From the NCBI GenBank assembly GCA_900318275.1, contig ONJY01000010.1, forward strand, positions 1 to 64,000: DNA of 64,000 bases, given 5' to 3'. Positions 41,563 through 49,812 of the stretch are shown here, in pieces. The position numbers were made by a program, and so were the translations under genes. The notes beneath the pieces were generated by a model that had not been told where the DNA came from, searched no databases, and saw only the letters and a program-made list of their open reading frames with translations. The first letter of the stretch is position 1. Every line of letters starts with the position of its first letter. This DNA is from an uncultured Bacteroidales bacterium (GTDB lineage Bacteria > Bacteroidota > Bacteroidia > Bacteroidales > P3).

Positions 41563-43254
41563 TTATCCAATTGAAATGACTAATCGTACCGCACATCCAA
41601 CTTTTTTCTGGGCAATATCATCTGCTTCATTTGCCGACACAAATCCACCATCTTGTGTATCAAAATATAATATCTTACCGTTGCTGCCATTATACTGAGT
41701 TGCAGACCAATATTGACCAATACTATTTACACTAGTAGTAGTAGTACCCTCTCGGGAACCTGCCGCAGGTAGGAAAATAGCGCCAATAGCTTCCAACTTG
41801 TTCCAATCAGTTTCAGAAAGAGATAATGTTGATGTAAGACTTAAACCTGCAAGGCTAACATCCGTAGTATTTGACCAAGTACCAGCGCCATTTAATCCAG
41901 TATTTGGAAGAAGCATTAATCCGAAAACGCTACCTGCAATTCTTACTAATCCTGCTTTTCCAGAGCGATTGATAAGATAGCTCCATTCATTGCTAGTTAA
42001 TGTGCGGAAAATAGGGAGTTGGCTCAAAGAAGAACCATAATAAATTCCAGGAGTATTCCCATTATACTTTCCCCAATCTGCGTTTGTGGAGCTTAAATCA
42101 GAGGCATAATAATCACTATTTGTTGTCGAGGTAGACGAGGGAACGTATGCCGTTGCGCCGCTGCTCCAATTGCTAGTACCATATCCAAACAAATCGAACC
42201 ATACATCAGTATTACCTATGGAGTCATTATTACTCTTGCCTGCTATCGATGCTTGTGATTCAGCAAATCTCCACTTAAACTTATAGGAATAACTACCAAA
42301 ATCATAATAACGTTGACACTGAAGATTTCCTGCAGTAAATGCCACCTGGCTACCACCCGCACTTACAGTAAAGAAGTATTTTCCAATTCCCTTATCAGTA
42401 AATGGAGACTGGCGCTCAGTACCAACCGTATATACATAACCCTTATTTAAGGTCACAGCGTTATTTGTTTTGAAATAAGTTGTTGTACCACCGTTTGTCC
42501 ACATGAAATACAGTGTGGTTGTCACACTTGAACCGGCAATAGGAACTGCAACATACCAATATCCATCTTCATCAGTCACATGTTGTCCTGCTGCACCTTG
42601 TTTACTCCATCGCATAGCCAGCATTTCACCCATCTGATCCTGCGCACAGGCATCCATATAACCAACAGGGGAAATCGCTCTTGTTTCAGTATTTATTGTT
42701 CCTCGTTTAGGAATTTTATTTTCATCAAAACCCACTTTAACATTTGTCCAACTAGAACCGGCAGCACCTGTATTCACACGAATAATTGCACAAGCAGGTT
42801 TCAATGTCAAGACCGTACCATTATCAGAAGTACCTGCCAGAATAACCTTGTTGTGGTCATTTTCATCCATATGCGGATTTATATTAACACCATAGGTACC
42901 GGCAGATTCATTCCAGTTATCACACGTTCCATCAACATAGGCAGCATAAAACTTCGTGGCGGTAATTTCACTTCCAACGGCAAACCACTGACTTCCGTCT
43001 CTAGTTATGGTGAAAGGCTTTCCATTAACCATAACCTCATCTCCCTCTTCATAGACAATACGAGAGGCATCTGCTCCATACTGCAGATAAGTTTTGGCAT
43101 CATTACCGTCCGAGAAAGGCTCCATCTGCAACAGGAAACGACCTGAAGTGTACACCATAGAAGACTCATCCTTTTTGCAGGATACAGCCAACAGGCTAAC
43201 CAAACAAACCAATAATGCTATACGATTGATTTTCATCTTCTTTTCTTTTTTCAA
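41563..43254 (-). CDS. Fimbrillin-like lipoprotein with a C-terminal FISUMP/DUF1566-like domain
   Basis: A 563-residue lipoprotein. The lipobox is LLAVSC; Met7 (43236) is an alternative start. The N-terminal 270 residues resemble Mfa-like/fimbrillin proteins (TYLQYGADASRIVYEEGDEVMVNG, KFYAAYV, VTLKPACAIIRVN-like text). The C-terminal half has a FISUMP-like pattern: FTAGNLQCQ, KWRFAESQ, WFDLFGYGTSNW, RTLTSNEWSYLIN, IFLPAAGSREG, GQYWSATQYN and the end VGCAVRLV. It is clearly more AT-rich than the rest of the window and probably recently acquired. A small peptide gene lies 15 bases upstream. Confidence 0.78.
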   Translation of the reverse strand: MKKEKKMKINRIALLVCLVSLLAVSCKKDESSMVYTSGRFLLQMEPFSDGNDAKTYLQYGADASRIVYEEGDEVMVNGKPFTITRDGSQWFAVGSEITATKFYAAYVDGTCDNWNESAGTYGVNINPHMDENDHNKVILAGTSDNGTVLTLKPACAIIRVNTGAAGSSWTNVKVGFDENKIPKRGTINTETRAISPVGYMDACAQDQMGEMLAMRWSKQGAAGQHVTDEDGYWYVAVPIAGSSVTTTLYFMWTNGGTTTYFKTNNAVTLNKGYVYTVGTERQSPFTDKGIGKYFFTVSAGGSQVAFTAGNLQCQRYYDFGSYSYKFKWRFAESQASIAGKSNNDSIGNTDVWFDLFGYGTSNWSSGATAYVPSSTSTTNSDYYASDLSSTNADWGKYNGNTPGIYYGSSLSQLPIFRTLTSNEWSYLINRSGKAGLVRIAGSVFGLMLLPNTGLNGAGTWSNTTDVSLAGLSLTSTLSLSETDWNKLEAIGAIFLPAAGSREGTTTTSVNSIGQYWSATQYNGSNGKILYFDTQDGGFVSANEADDIAQKKVGCAVRLVISIG

Positions 43255-43269
43255 TTAGACAATAAATTG

Positions 43270-43527
43270 TTAGAACCAACTGCCATTACTATATTGCCAG
43301 CTGCTTCCTCCTGTTGCCTGATCCACGTTTGCTCCAAAATCAGATGCAACCACCTCGCCATGAGACTCCTGGTTAGCAACCAAGATTTGGCTCTCATGGA
43401 ACACCAAATAGTCATTGATAGCCTGCGAGGCTTCCATAACATAGCCCGATTGAGCGTAGCCTCGTTCGGTTTTGAACTCTACAACCGTCAAAATTGGCGT
43501 GATGTAAGTGTTTTTTTCTTTTTTCAT
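43270..43527 (-). CDS. Small protein with conserved-looking N-terminus, upstream of the fimbrillin-like lipoprotein
   Basis: An 85-residue protein: MKKEKNTYITPILTVVEF, a short middle with GYAQSG, and a Gly/Ser/Trp-rich end (GGSSWQYSNGSWF). Many Bacteroidales genomes encode short proteins with a KKxYIxPxxxVV start next to fimbrillin-like lipoproteins; their role is unknown to me. There is no signal peptide. It has its own promoter (43632-43639), and 15 bases separate its stop from the lipoprotein start, so it leads an operon. Confidence 0.6.
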   Translation of the reverse strand: MKKEKNTYITPILTVVEFKTERGYAQSGYVMEASQAINDYLVFHESQILVANQESHGEVVASDFGANVDQATGGSSWQYSNGSWF

Positions 43528-43621
43528 ATCTTGTAATTGTCTTTTTTTTTCTTACTAAATTTCCATAACCAATTGTACCATAACACATTACAGCACAATG
43601 CCATACTGTATTGGGCACAAT

Positions 43622-43661
43622 CTTTTACGTGCAAAGATAGCAAAAAAAACTGACGTAAAAG
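43622..43661 (-). promoter_or_regulatory. Promoter of the small-protein/fimbrillin operon inside an inverted repeat
   Basis: TATCTTTG on the minus strand (43639-43632) is flanked by a perfect 9-base inverted repeat, CTTTTACGT (43622-43630) and ACGTAAAAG (43653-43661). The placement around the promoter box suggests an operator. The leader from there to 43527 is about 95 bases. Confidence 0.55.
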
Positions 43662-43728
43662 TTAAAAATAAATAAATAAATAAATATAAACACGCTATCA
43701 ACCGCCCCCGAACGGCGGACTTAGAAAA

Positions 43729-43976
43729 TTGAGAATTGAAAATTGAGAATTGAGGATAGTGGTCAGTGGTCAGTGGATAGTGACTAGTGGATAGGGGTCA
43801 GTGGTCAGTGGATGGTGGAACGGCGAATTTTGCGAATTTTACGAATTGGGCTGGTCAATTTATGGCGAATTACTCGAAAGGTGGATAGGGGTCAGTGGTC
43901 AGTGGATGGTGGAACGGCGAATTTTGCGAATTTTACGAATTGGGCTGGTCAATTTATGGCGAATTACTCGAAATGT
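43729..43976. repeat. Heptad repeats and a 94-base direct repeat
   Basis: Heptads (GAGAATT/GAAAATT, then AGTGGTC, AGTGGAT, AGTGACT) fill 43729-43800. From 43789 a 94-base unit that contains GGCGAATTTTGCG and ends GGCGAATTACTCGAAA is present twice in tandem (43789-43882, 43883-43976) with almost no differences. The GGCGAATT part resembles the 76-base repeats at 46601. No coding signal is seen from 43528 to 44514. Confidence 0.9.
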
Positions 43977-44032
43977 GGATAGTGGTCAGTGGATAGTGAC
44001 TAGTGGATAGGGGGCGGGGTGATGGGGTCTTA

Positions 44033-44131
44033 TGGCCGTCTTGTAGCCGTTTAGTAGCCGTCTTGTAGCCGTTTAGTAGCCGTTTAGTAGCCGTCTTGTA
44101 GCCGTTTAGTAGCCGTTTAGTAGCCGTTTAG
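44033..44131. repeat. Nine 11-base tandem repeats
   Basis: Nine units alternate between TAGCCGTTTAG and TAGCCGTCTTG (first unit TGGCCGTCTTG). There are no spacers, so it is not a CRISPR array. Confidence 0.92.
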
Positions 44132-44235
44132 AGGGTGTTTAGTCAGTAAAAATGGGGGAAGGAAGGGTGGGCGTGTCTGGTAACGGCTGTATGACAGAGT
44201 GTTACTGATGACAACCGGTAAAAATGTAATTGAGG

Positions 44236-44399
44236 CGTAACAGCGTAACAGCGTAACAGTTCGAAATACGGTATTCCAAAAGTCAAAAAAAAATTCTTAT
44301 ATCTATATATATATAGATATATAGATATATAGATATAAGGCCTTATTTTAGGTAAGTGGAAAAGGAGAATATGAACTGTTACGCTGTTACGGTGTTACG
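44236..44399. repeat. 164-base element bounded by 27-base inverted repeats with an AT-rich centre
   Basis: The left arm (44236-44262) is made of three CGTAACAG-type units and the right arm (44373-44399) is its complement with one mismatch. The centre holds an AT-rich alternating palindrome (about 44296-44340, ATCTATATATA type). It could be a MITE, a large hairpin or part of a replication or termination site. Lies between repeats and the 3' end of rho. Confidence 0.8.
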
Positions 44400-44514
44400 G
44401 TGGATGAGGATGGACGGCGGCGAGTACGCCACCGAGGTGCCTGGGAGCGTTGGAAGTGTTGGAGTTATGAGAAAGTATGACATAGGAGTGAGGGCAACGA
44501 ATGGTAGGTAGGGG

Positions 44515-46470
44515 CTATTTGTCCATGGTGTAGAGGAACTCCTCGTTGTTGCGGGTGTGCGCCATCTGTTTCTGGAGGAATTCCATAGCCTCGATGGGTG
44601 TGAGGTCGGTGAGGTGGTTGCGGAGGACGACGCTGCGTGCCAGCAGGTCGGGCTTGACGAGGAGGTCGTCGCGGCGAGTGCTGGAGGCATTGATGTCGAT
44701 GGCGGGATAGATGCGTTTGTTGGCGAGTTTGCGGTCGAGCTGTAGCTCCATGTTGCCTGTGCCCTTGAACTCCTCGAAGATGACGTCGTCCATCTTGGAG
44801 CCGGTGTCGGTGAGGGCTGTAGCTATGATGGTGAGGGAGCCTCCGCCCTCGATGTTGCGTGCTGCGCCGAAGAAGCGCTTGGGTTTCTGGAGTGCGTTGG
44901 CCTCGACGCCGCCGCTGAGCACCTTGCCGGAGGCGGGCTGGACGGTGTTGTAGGCACGTGCCAGACGGGTGATGGAGTCGAGGACAATCATCACGTCGTG
45001 GCCGCACTCGGTGAGGCGTTTAGCCTTCTCGAGGACGATGTTGGCGATGCGCACGTGGCGGTCGGCGGGCTCGTCGAAGGTGGAGGCAATGACCTCGGCT
45101 TTGACGGAGCGCTGCATGTCGGTGACCTCCTCGGGGCGCTCGTCGATGAGGAGCACCATGAGGTAGACCTCGGGGTGGTTGAAAGCTATGGCGTTGGCAA
45201 TCTCCTTGAGGAGTGTGGTCTTACCGGTCTTGGGCTGAGCCACGATGAGGCCGCGCTGGCCTTTTCCGATAGGTGTGAAGAGGTCGATGATGCGTGTGGA
45301 GAGAGTCTCCTGGGGATGGCCTGTGAGTTTGAACTTCTGGTCGGGGAAGAGCGGGGTCATTGACTCGAAGGGAATGCGGTCGCGGATGCGGTCGGGGGCG
45401 AGGCCGTTGATCTCAAGGAACTTCACCATAGGGAAGAACTTGTCGCCCTCGCGCGGCGGACGGACTGTGCCGCGAATGGTGTCGCCACTCTTGAGGCCGT
45501 AGTTGCGAATCTGCTGGGGAGAGATGTAGATGTCGTCGGGCGAGGTGAGGTAGTTGAAGTCGGACGAGCGGAGGAAGCCGTAGCCGTCGGGGACCATTTC
45601 GAGGACGCCTTCGGCCTCGATGACGCCCTCATACTCAAAGGCGTAGCGGCGGTGTTTGTCCTGCTTGGCGGGCTGCTGGGCAGCGGCGTCGGCAGCGGGC
45701 TGGCTGTCGGCAGGCTGCTGGGCAGGCTCCTGCTTGGCTTCGGGGCTCTTCCCTTGCTTCTTATCTTGTTTCTTGTCCTGCTTCTTGGACTCCTGTTTGG
45801 GTTCTTGTGAGGGTGCGGGTTCCTGTGCGGGTGCGGGTTCGGCCTTGGGGGCCTCAGCGAGCTGGGCGGCGTCGGCATTCTTGCGGGGACGGCCGCGCTT
45901 GCGCTTGGCGGGCTGCTCGGGGGCCTGCTGGGCGTCGGCGGCAGGGACCTCGGCGGCGGTGGTGGCAGGTTCTTCTACGGCTGCCTTGGGTTCTTCGGCG
46001 GCACGTGCAGGCTGCGCCACAGGACGCAGGAAACGGCCGTCGGGGCTCAGTATGTCGGGCACCGTGGGGACGGTGGGCATCTCGAGGTCGCTGATGTTGA
46101 ACGAAGGGGCCTGAGGCTCTATGCGCTCGGGCTGACGGGGTTGTTGCTCACGTGGTTGCTGCTCTTTGGGCTGCTGCTTGGCCTGTTGGTCTTTGGTGCG
46201 GCGGTCGTTGCGGCGGTGCACCTCGGGGTTGTTCATTGCCGACTCGGCGAGGAGTTGCGGCTTGAGGTGCTGCCGGCGAGCCCGTGGGGCTTCGCCGCCT
46301 TCGGGCTGCTGCTGGCCGTCGGCAGGCGCCGAGGCCTGGCGGTCAAGGATGCGATAGATAAGGTCGCGTGTGTCAAGGTTGACGGCTTTCAGGCGTGAAA
46401 TGCCAAGTTGTTCGGCTATACCGATAAGGTCGATTTGGGCTTTTGCCTCCAGTTCTGCTTTACTGTACAT
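44515..46470 (-). CDS. rho: Transcription termination factor Rho with a long disordered insert
   Basis: A 651-residue hexameric RNA helicase. Residues 1-45 are the Rho N-terminal helix bundle ([28 protein letters not shown]). About 46-265 is low-complexity (Gln, Pro, Ala, Lys; [17 protein letters not shown]). Then the cold-shock RNA-binding domain ([15 protein letters not shown]), followed by the ATPase: [17 protein letters not shown] (Walker A), [14 protein letters not shown] and [11 protein letters not shown]. Bacteroidota Rho proteins commonly carry such an insert; in Bacteroides thetaiotaomicron it has been reported to drive phase separation. A TATCTTTG box lies at 46562-46555. Confidence 0.96.
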   Translation of the reverse strand: MYSKAELEAKAQIDLIGIAEQLGISRLKAVNLDTRDLIYRILDRQASAPADGQQQPEGGEAPRARRQHLKPQLLAESAMNNPEVHRRNDRRTKDQQAKQQPKEQQPREQQPRQPERIEPQAPSFNISDLEMPTVPTVPDILSPDGRFLRPVAQPARAAEEPKAAVEEPATTAAEVPAADAQQAPEQPAKRKRGRPRKNADAAQLAEAPKAEPAPAQEPAPSQEPKQESKKQDKKQDKKQGKSPEAKQEPAQQPADSQPAADAAAQQPAKQDKHRRYAFEYEGVIEAEGVLEMVPDGYGFLRSSDFNYLTSPDDIYISPQQIRNYGLKSGDTIRGTVRPPREGDKFFPMVKFLEINGLAPDRIRDRIPFESMTPLFPDQKFKLTGHPQETLSTRIIDLFTPIGKGQRGLIVAQPKTGKTTLLKEIANAIAFNHPEVYLMVLLIDERPEEVTDMQRSVKAEVIASTFDEPADRHVRIANIVLEKAKRLTECGHDVMIVLDSITRLARAYNTVQPASGKVLSGGVEANALQKPKRFFGAARNIEGGGSLTIIATALTDTGSKMDDVIFEEFKGTGNMELQLDRKLANKRIYPAIDINASSTRRDDLLVKPDLLARSVVLRNHLTDLTPIEAMEFLQKQMAHTRNNEEFLYTMDK

Positions 46471-46554
46471 TATAAGTTTTTAATAAAAAGTTCTGATTGA
46501 TTGTCAACACAGACACAATATGTTACGCCATATTGCCCTTAATTGTCGACGATG

Positions 46555-46562
46555 CAAAGATA
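46555..46562 (-). promoter_or_regulatory. Promoter -7 box for rho
   Basis: TATCTTTG on the minus strand, 85 bases before the rho ATG. The long leader may hold autoregulation, which is usual for rho, but no structure was worked out. Confidence 0.55.
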
Positions 46563-46600
46563 CACATTTTTATTGTAACTGCAGAAAAAAAAAGATAAAA

Positions 46601-46895
46601 CGGCGAATTACGCTAATTTAGCGAATGGCTACGCAACTCAATAATCTACTAATTACTCGAATTTATTGAGACAAAACGGCGAATTACGCTAATTTAGCGA
46701 ATGGCTACGCAACTCAATAATTTACTATTTACTCGAATTTATTGAGACAAAACGGCGAATTATGCTAATTTAGCGAATGGCTACGCAACTCAATAATCTA
46801 CTAATTACTCGAAATAATGTTGTCGAAATTAGAGTAATTAGCTTGTAATTGTTGATGCAGATTAATTCGTTTAATTCGTATAATTCGCCGTTATT
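46601..46895. repeat. Three 76-base tandem repeats and an inverted partial copy
   Basis: The unit begins CGGCGAATTACGCTAATTTA and repeats at 46601, 46677 and 46753 (last copy incomplete). At 46863-46895 an inverted match (ATTCG ... ATAATTCGCCGT) can pair with the start of the third copy. There is no gene between 46471 and 46983. Confidence 0.9.
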
Positions 46896-46929
46896 ATAAA
46901 AAAAAATTATGCAATTAAAAAAAAAGGTG

Positions 46930-46937
46930 TATTTTTG
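46930..46937 (+). promoter_or_regulatory. Promoter -7 box for gcvH
   Basis: TATTTTTG followed by CATTTTG, 47 bases before the gcvH ATG. A good -33 box is not evident in the A-rich stretch upstream. Confidence 0.5.
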
Positions 46938-46983
46938 CATTTTGAAGTATAAGAGTAAATATTCACTTAAATAACGTAATAAC

Positions 46984-47361
46984 ATGAACATTCCTGCAAA
47001 TCTGAAGTACACCCAGGACGACGAATGGGTGCGTATTGAAGGCGAATTTGCTTTCGTTGGTATCACCGACTACGCTCAGCACGAGCTCGGCGACATTGTG
47101 TTTGTCGACGTGACCTGCGAGGGTGACACCGTCGAGGCCGGCGAGGCCTTTGGCAGCGTGGAAGCCGTGAAGACTGTGGCCGACCTGCTGATGCCCGTGA
47201 AGGGTGAGGTGGTGGAGTTCAACACCGCCCTTGAGGATGCCAGCGCCATCAACGCTGATCCTTACGGCAATGGCTGGATCATCAAGGTGAAGCCCGAGAA
47301 CATGGCCGACATCGACGCCCTGATGGACGCCGAGGCTTACAAGGCCAAGATTGGTGCCTAA
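46984..47361 (+). CDS. gcvH: Glycine cleavage system H protein
   Basis: A 125-residue lipoyl carrier. The lipoylation site is Lys63 in [15 protein letters not shown]; the family pattern [11 protein letters not shown] precedes it and [14 protein letters not shown] follows. It shuttles the aminomethyl group between GcvP, GcvT and dihydrolipoamide dehydrogenase. The other gcv genes are not in the window. Monocistronic: own promoter and a strong terminator 26 bases after the stop. Confidence 0.96.
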   Translation: MNIPANLKYTQDDEWVRIEGEFAFVGITDYAQHELGDIVFVDVTCEGDTVEAGEAFGSVEAVKTVADLLMPVKGEVVEFNTALEDASAINADPYGNGWIIKVKPENMADIDALMDAEAYKAKIGA

Positions 47362-47386
47362 CTGATAGGAATCAAGGAGTAAGAAA

Positions 47387-47413
47387 AGGAGCCAAATTTG
47401 GCTCCTTTTTTTG
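47387..47413. terminator. Terminator between gcvH and ilvE
   Basis: A 20-base perfect palindrome (AGGAGCCAAA and complement, 47387-47406) followed by a T-run on the plus strand; four T residues follow it on the minus strand, so it may also end the ilvE transcript. Confidence 0.9.
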
Positions 47414-47474
47414 TTTATGCAAAAAAGAGACAGGCCACTCGATGAGCGGCCTGTCCTGTTGTTGACTATGGAGA

Positions 47475-48488
47475 TTAATCCATGACAGTGTTCCAGTTGT
47501 GCTTGTCTTCGGCCTCGCCGAGCTGGATGGCGCGGAGGGCGTTGTAGAGCTTGGTGCTGTAGGGGCCGGGCTCTTTGCCAAAGACGTAGCTCTTGCCGGT
47601 CTCGGGGTCGTCAAGACGCTCGATGGGGCTGATGACGGCTGCGGTGCCGCAGGCGCCGGCCTCCTGGAAGGTGCTCAGCTCCTCAACGTCGATAGGACGA
47701 CGCTCGACCTTCATGCCCATATCCTCGGCGAGCTGCATGAGGCTCTTGTTGGTGATGGAGGGCAGGATGCTGGTGCTCTTCGGGGTGATGTAGGCACCGT
47801 CCTTGATGCCGAAGAAGTTGGCAGCGCCGGCCTCGTCGACATACTTTTTCTCCTTGGCGTCGAGATAGAACTCGCAGGCGTACTGGCCGCCGTGACAGGC
47901 TTCGACGTGGGCTTTGAGGGAAGCGGCATAGTTACCACCGACCTTGTAGACACCGGTGCCGAGAGGGGCGGAACGGTCGTACTTGCGGGTGATGACATAG
48001 GGGTTGGCCTTGAAGCCGCCCTTGAAGTAAGGTCCGACGGGTGTGACGAAGATCAAGAACAGGTATTCGTCGGCGGGCTTGACGCCCACGGTGATGCCGG
48101 TACCGATGAGCAGGGGGCGCAGGTAGAGGCTGGCGCCGGTGCCGTAAGGCGGGATGAAGCGCTCGTTGAGTTTGATGACGCGCTTGCACATCTCGACAAA
48201 CTTCTCGGTGGAGAGCTCTGGCATCATGATGCCGCGACAGGTGCTCTGCAGACGTTCGGCGTTGGCTTCGGGGCGGAAGATGCGGATCTTACCGTCTTTG
48301 CAGCGGTAGGCTTTCAGGCCCTCGAAAGCTTCCTGGCCGTAGTGGAGGCTAGAAGCGGCCATGTGCATTTCTATGTGTTCGGAGGAGGAAACCTCGATTT
48401 CACCCCACTGACCGTTGCGATACCAGCAGCGTACATTGTAATCCGTTTTTACGTAACCAAACGGAAGGTTTTGCCAATCTATATTCAT
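47475..48488 (-). CDS. ilvE: Branched-chain amino acid aminotransferase
   Basis: A 337-residue PLP enzyme of fold IV that transaminates Leu, Ile and Val with 2-oxoglutarate. The PLP Lys is Lys182 in YKVGGNYAAS; SLHYGQEAFEGLKAYR and YLRPLLIGTG, and the later DEAGAANFFGIKDG and SILPSITNKSLMQLAEDMG, match the long-type BCAT family. Promoter box TATCTTTG at 48542-48535. Monocistronic. Confidence 0.95.
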   Translation of the reverse strand: MNIDWQNLPFGYVKTDYNVRCWYRNGQWGEIEVSSSEHIEMHMAASSLHYGQEAFEGLKAYRCKDGKIRIFRPEANAERLQSTCRGIMMPELSTEKFVEMCKRVIKLNERFIPPYGTGASLYLRPLLIGTGITVGVKPADEYLFLIFVTPVGPYFKGGFKANPYVITRKYDRSAPLGTGVYKVGGNYAASLKAHVEACHGGQYACEFYLDAKEKKYVDEAGAANFFGIKDGAYITPKSTSILPSITNKSLMQLAEDMGMKVERRPIDVEELSTFQEAGACGTAAVISPIERLDDPETGKSYVFGKEPGPYSTKLYNALRAIQLGEAEDKHNWNTVMD

Positions 48489-48534
48489 GTGTTTTAATTT
48501 ATTATGTTATAAACTTAATGAATTAACGTAGAGG

Positions 48535-48542
48535 CAAAGATA
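48535..48542 (-). promoter_or_regulatory. Promoter -7 box for ilvE
   Basis: TATCTTTG on the minus strand, 47 bases before the ilvE ATG. Confidence 0.55.
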
Positions 48543-48571
48543 TAAAAAAAATGTGAAATGAGAAAAAAAAT

Positions 48572-48602
48572 TTTGCCATATCAGAAAAAGTATGTAATTT
48601 TG
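48572..48602 (+). promoter_or_regulatory. Promoter for the tRNA transcript
   Basis: TTTG (48572-48575), 19 bases, TAATTTTG (48595-48602): an exact Bacteroidota promoter. Transcription should start near 48610, about 90 bases before the tRNA. Confidence 0.75.
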
Positions 48603-48604
48603 CA

Positions 48605-48662
48605 GCCGATTTCAGAGATAGGCAGAAAGCACGAAAGTGCCGTAAATCAGCGAGAAATCGGC
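48605..48662 (+). ncRNA. Structured leader upstream of the tRNA
   Basis: A perfect 9-bp outer stem, GCCGATTTC (48605-48613) with GAAATCGGC (48654-48662), encloses an inner hairpin GCAC-GAAA-GTGC (48629-48640) with a GNRA tetraloop. The layout is that of a stable RNA element. It may be a processing leader of the tRNA, a small RNA or a decayed tRNA; I do not recognise it. Confidence 0.4.
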
Positions 48663-48698
48663 CGACGGATGGCAGTTCGCACCATGAAGTCGTGCATT

Positions 48699-48772
48699 GG
48701 CCCCTTAGCTCAGTTGGTTAGAGCAGCTGACTCATAATCAGCGGGTCCTTGGTTCGAACCCGAGAGGGGCCA
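48699..48772 (+). tRNA. tRNA with CAT anticodon, probably tRNA-Ile2 (elongator Met possible)
   Basis: Acceptor GGCCCCT/AGGGGCC with discriminator A, D arm AGCTCAGTTGGTTAGAGC, anticodon stem CTGA/TCAG-like with loop CTCATAA, T arm GGTTCGAACC. CCA is not encoded. The acceptor stem has C4-G69 and C5-G68, which fits TilS recognition and E. coli ileX, so lysidine modification to read AUA is likely; an elongator tRNA-Met identity cannot be excluded. Confidence 0.9.
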
Positions 48773-48777
48773 CGAGA

Positions 48778-48812
48778 GATGTAAGAAGTGGGATGTAAGA
48801 TGTGAGAAGTTT
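48778..48812. repeat. Heptad repeat between tRNA and ruvX
   Basis: Five 7-base units (GATGTAA, GAAGTGG, GATGTAA, GATGTGA, GAAGTTT) fill the gap up to the ruvX start. Confidence 0.75.
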
Positions 48813-48813
48813 T

Positions 48814-49242
48814 ATGGGACGCATTTTGGCCATAGACTATGGAGAAAAACGCACGGGGTTGGCAGTTACCGACCCCGTTCGCATTATTGCCACAGCCCTG
48901 ACGACGGTGGCAACCCCTACCCTGCTGCAGTTCCTAAAGGATTATTGCGCGCGGGAGCAGGTGGATATCTTCGTGGTGGGCAAGGCCATGCACATGGACG
49001 GCAGGCCGAGCGAGTCGATGCAGTACATCGAGCCGTTCGTCGAAGAGCTCAAGAAGATGTTCCCGGAGAAAGAGGTGGTGCGAATAGACGAACGCTTCAC
49101 CTCGAAGATAGCCTTCCAGACGATGATAGACAGCGGTCTGAAAAAGAAAGACCGCAGAAACAAGGGAACGATAGACCAGATTGCCGCTACAATCATGCTG
49201 CAAGACTATATGAGAACAATAAACAACAAAAAAAAGATATGA
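48814..49242 (+). CDS. ruvX: Putative Holliday junction resolvase / pre-16S rRNA nuclease
   Basis: A YqgF-family nuclease of 142 residues. The ATG at 48814 (MGRILAIDYG) is preferred; a GTG at 48802 only adds four residues from the heptad repeat. Motifs: ILAIDYGEKRTGLAVTD, VVGKAMHMDGRPSE, VRIDERFTSKIA and a closing KGTIDQIAATIMLQDYM with acidic residues. YqgF processes the 16S rRNA 5' end in E. coli. The TGA stop overlaps the def start. Confidence 0.92.
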   Translation: MGRILAIDYGEKRTGLAVTDPVRIIATALTTVATPTLLQFLKDYCAREQVDIFVVGKAMHMDGRPSESMQYIEPFVEELKKMFPEKEVVRIDERFTSKIAFQTMIDSGLKKKDRRNKGTIDQIAATIMLQDYMRTINNKKKI

Positions 49243-49805
49243 TACTACCCATAGTAGGTTACGGCCACCCGACATTGCGCAAAGTGGCCCAGCCGATAAC
49301 CAAAGAATACCCGAACCTGAAAGAGCTGGTGGCGAACATGTACGAAACAATGTACGGTGCCGACGGCGTTGGATTGGCCGCCCCGCAGGTAGACCTGTCG
49401 ATACGCGTTGTGGTGATAGGCTTCCGCCCCTATGACGAGAAGACCGACAGCTACGGGGATGTGACAGAGCAGCACACGCTGATAAACCCGGAGATTCTGG
49501 CCTTCGGCGACGAGAAAGACTACTTCAACGAAGGTTGCCTCAGCGTGCCTGACATTCACGAAGACGTGCTACGCCCCACAACGGTGAGAGTGCACTACTG
49601 GGACGAGAACTGGGAGGAGCATACCGACGATGCCACAGGTCTTTATGCAAGAGTGATACAGCATGAGCTTGACCACCTCGACGGCAAAGTGTTCACCGAC
49701 CGTCTGAGCAGCCTACGCAAAACATTGTTGAAGCGCAAGCTCAACGACATAGCGGCAGGCAAGATACGCACTCGCTACAAGATGAAAATGAACAACAGAA
49801 AATAA
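49239..49805 (+). CDS. def: Peptide deformylase
   Basis: A 188-residue metalloenzyme that removes N-formyl groups from nascent proteins. Motif I GVGLAAPQV, motif II EGCLSVPDI (Cys ligand) and motif III QHELDHLDG (two His ligands and the catalytic Glu) are complete. The start is the ATG at 49239, in the ruvX stop. Members with an extended loop (RPYDEKTDSYGDV) are normal in Bacteroidota. A lipoprotein gene follows after 7 bases. Confidence 0.95.
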   Translation: MILPIVGYGHPTLRKVAQPITKEYPNLKELVANMYETMYGADGVGLAAPQVDLSIRVVVIGFRPYDEKTDSYGDVTEQHTLINPEILAFGDEKDYFNEGCLSVPDIHEDVLRPTTVRVHYWDENWEEHTDDATGLYARVIQHELDHLDGKVFTDRLSSLRKTLLKRKLNDIAAGKIRTRYKMKMNNRK

Positions 49806-49812
49806 CGAAACC

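Noticed and set aside
43801..44010. Plus-strand open frame of 69 codons in the repeat region
   Set aside because: It is made of the two 94-base direct repeat copies and has no coding character.
44033..44131. CRISPR array
   Set aside because: The 11-base units are directly adjacent with no spacers, and no cas genes are present.
46601..46815. CRISPR-like array of 76-base repeats
   Set aside because: The copies are similar over their whole length, so there are no unique spacers.
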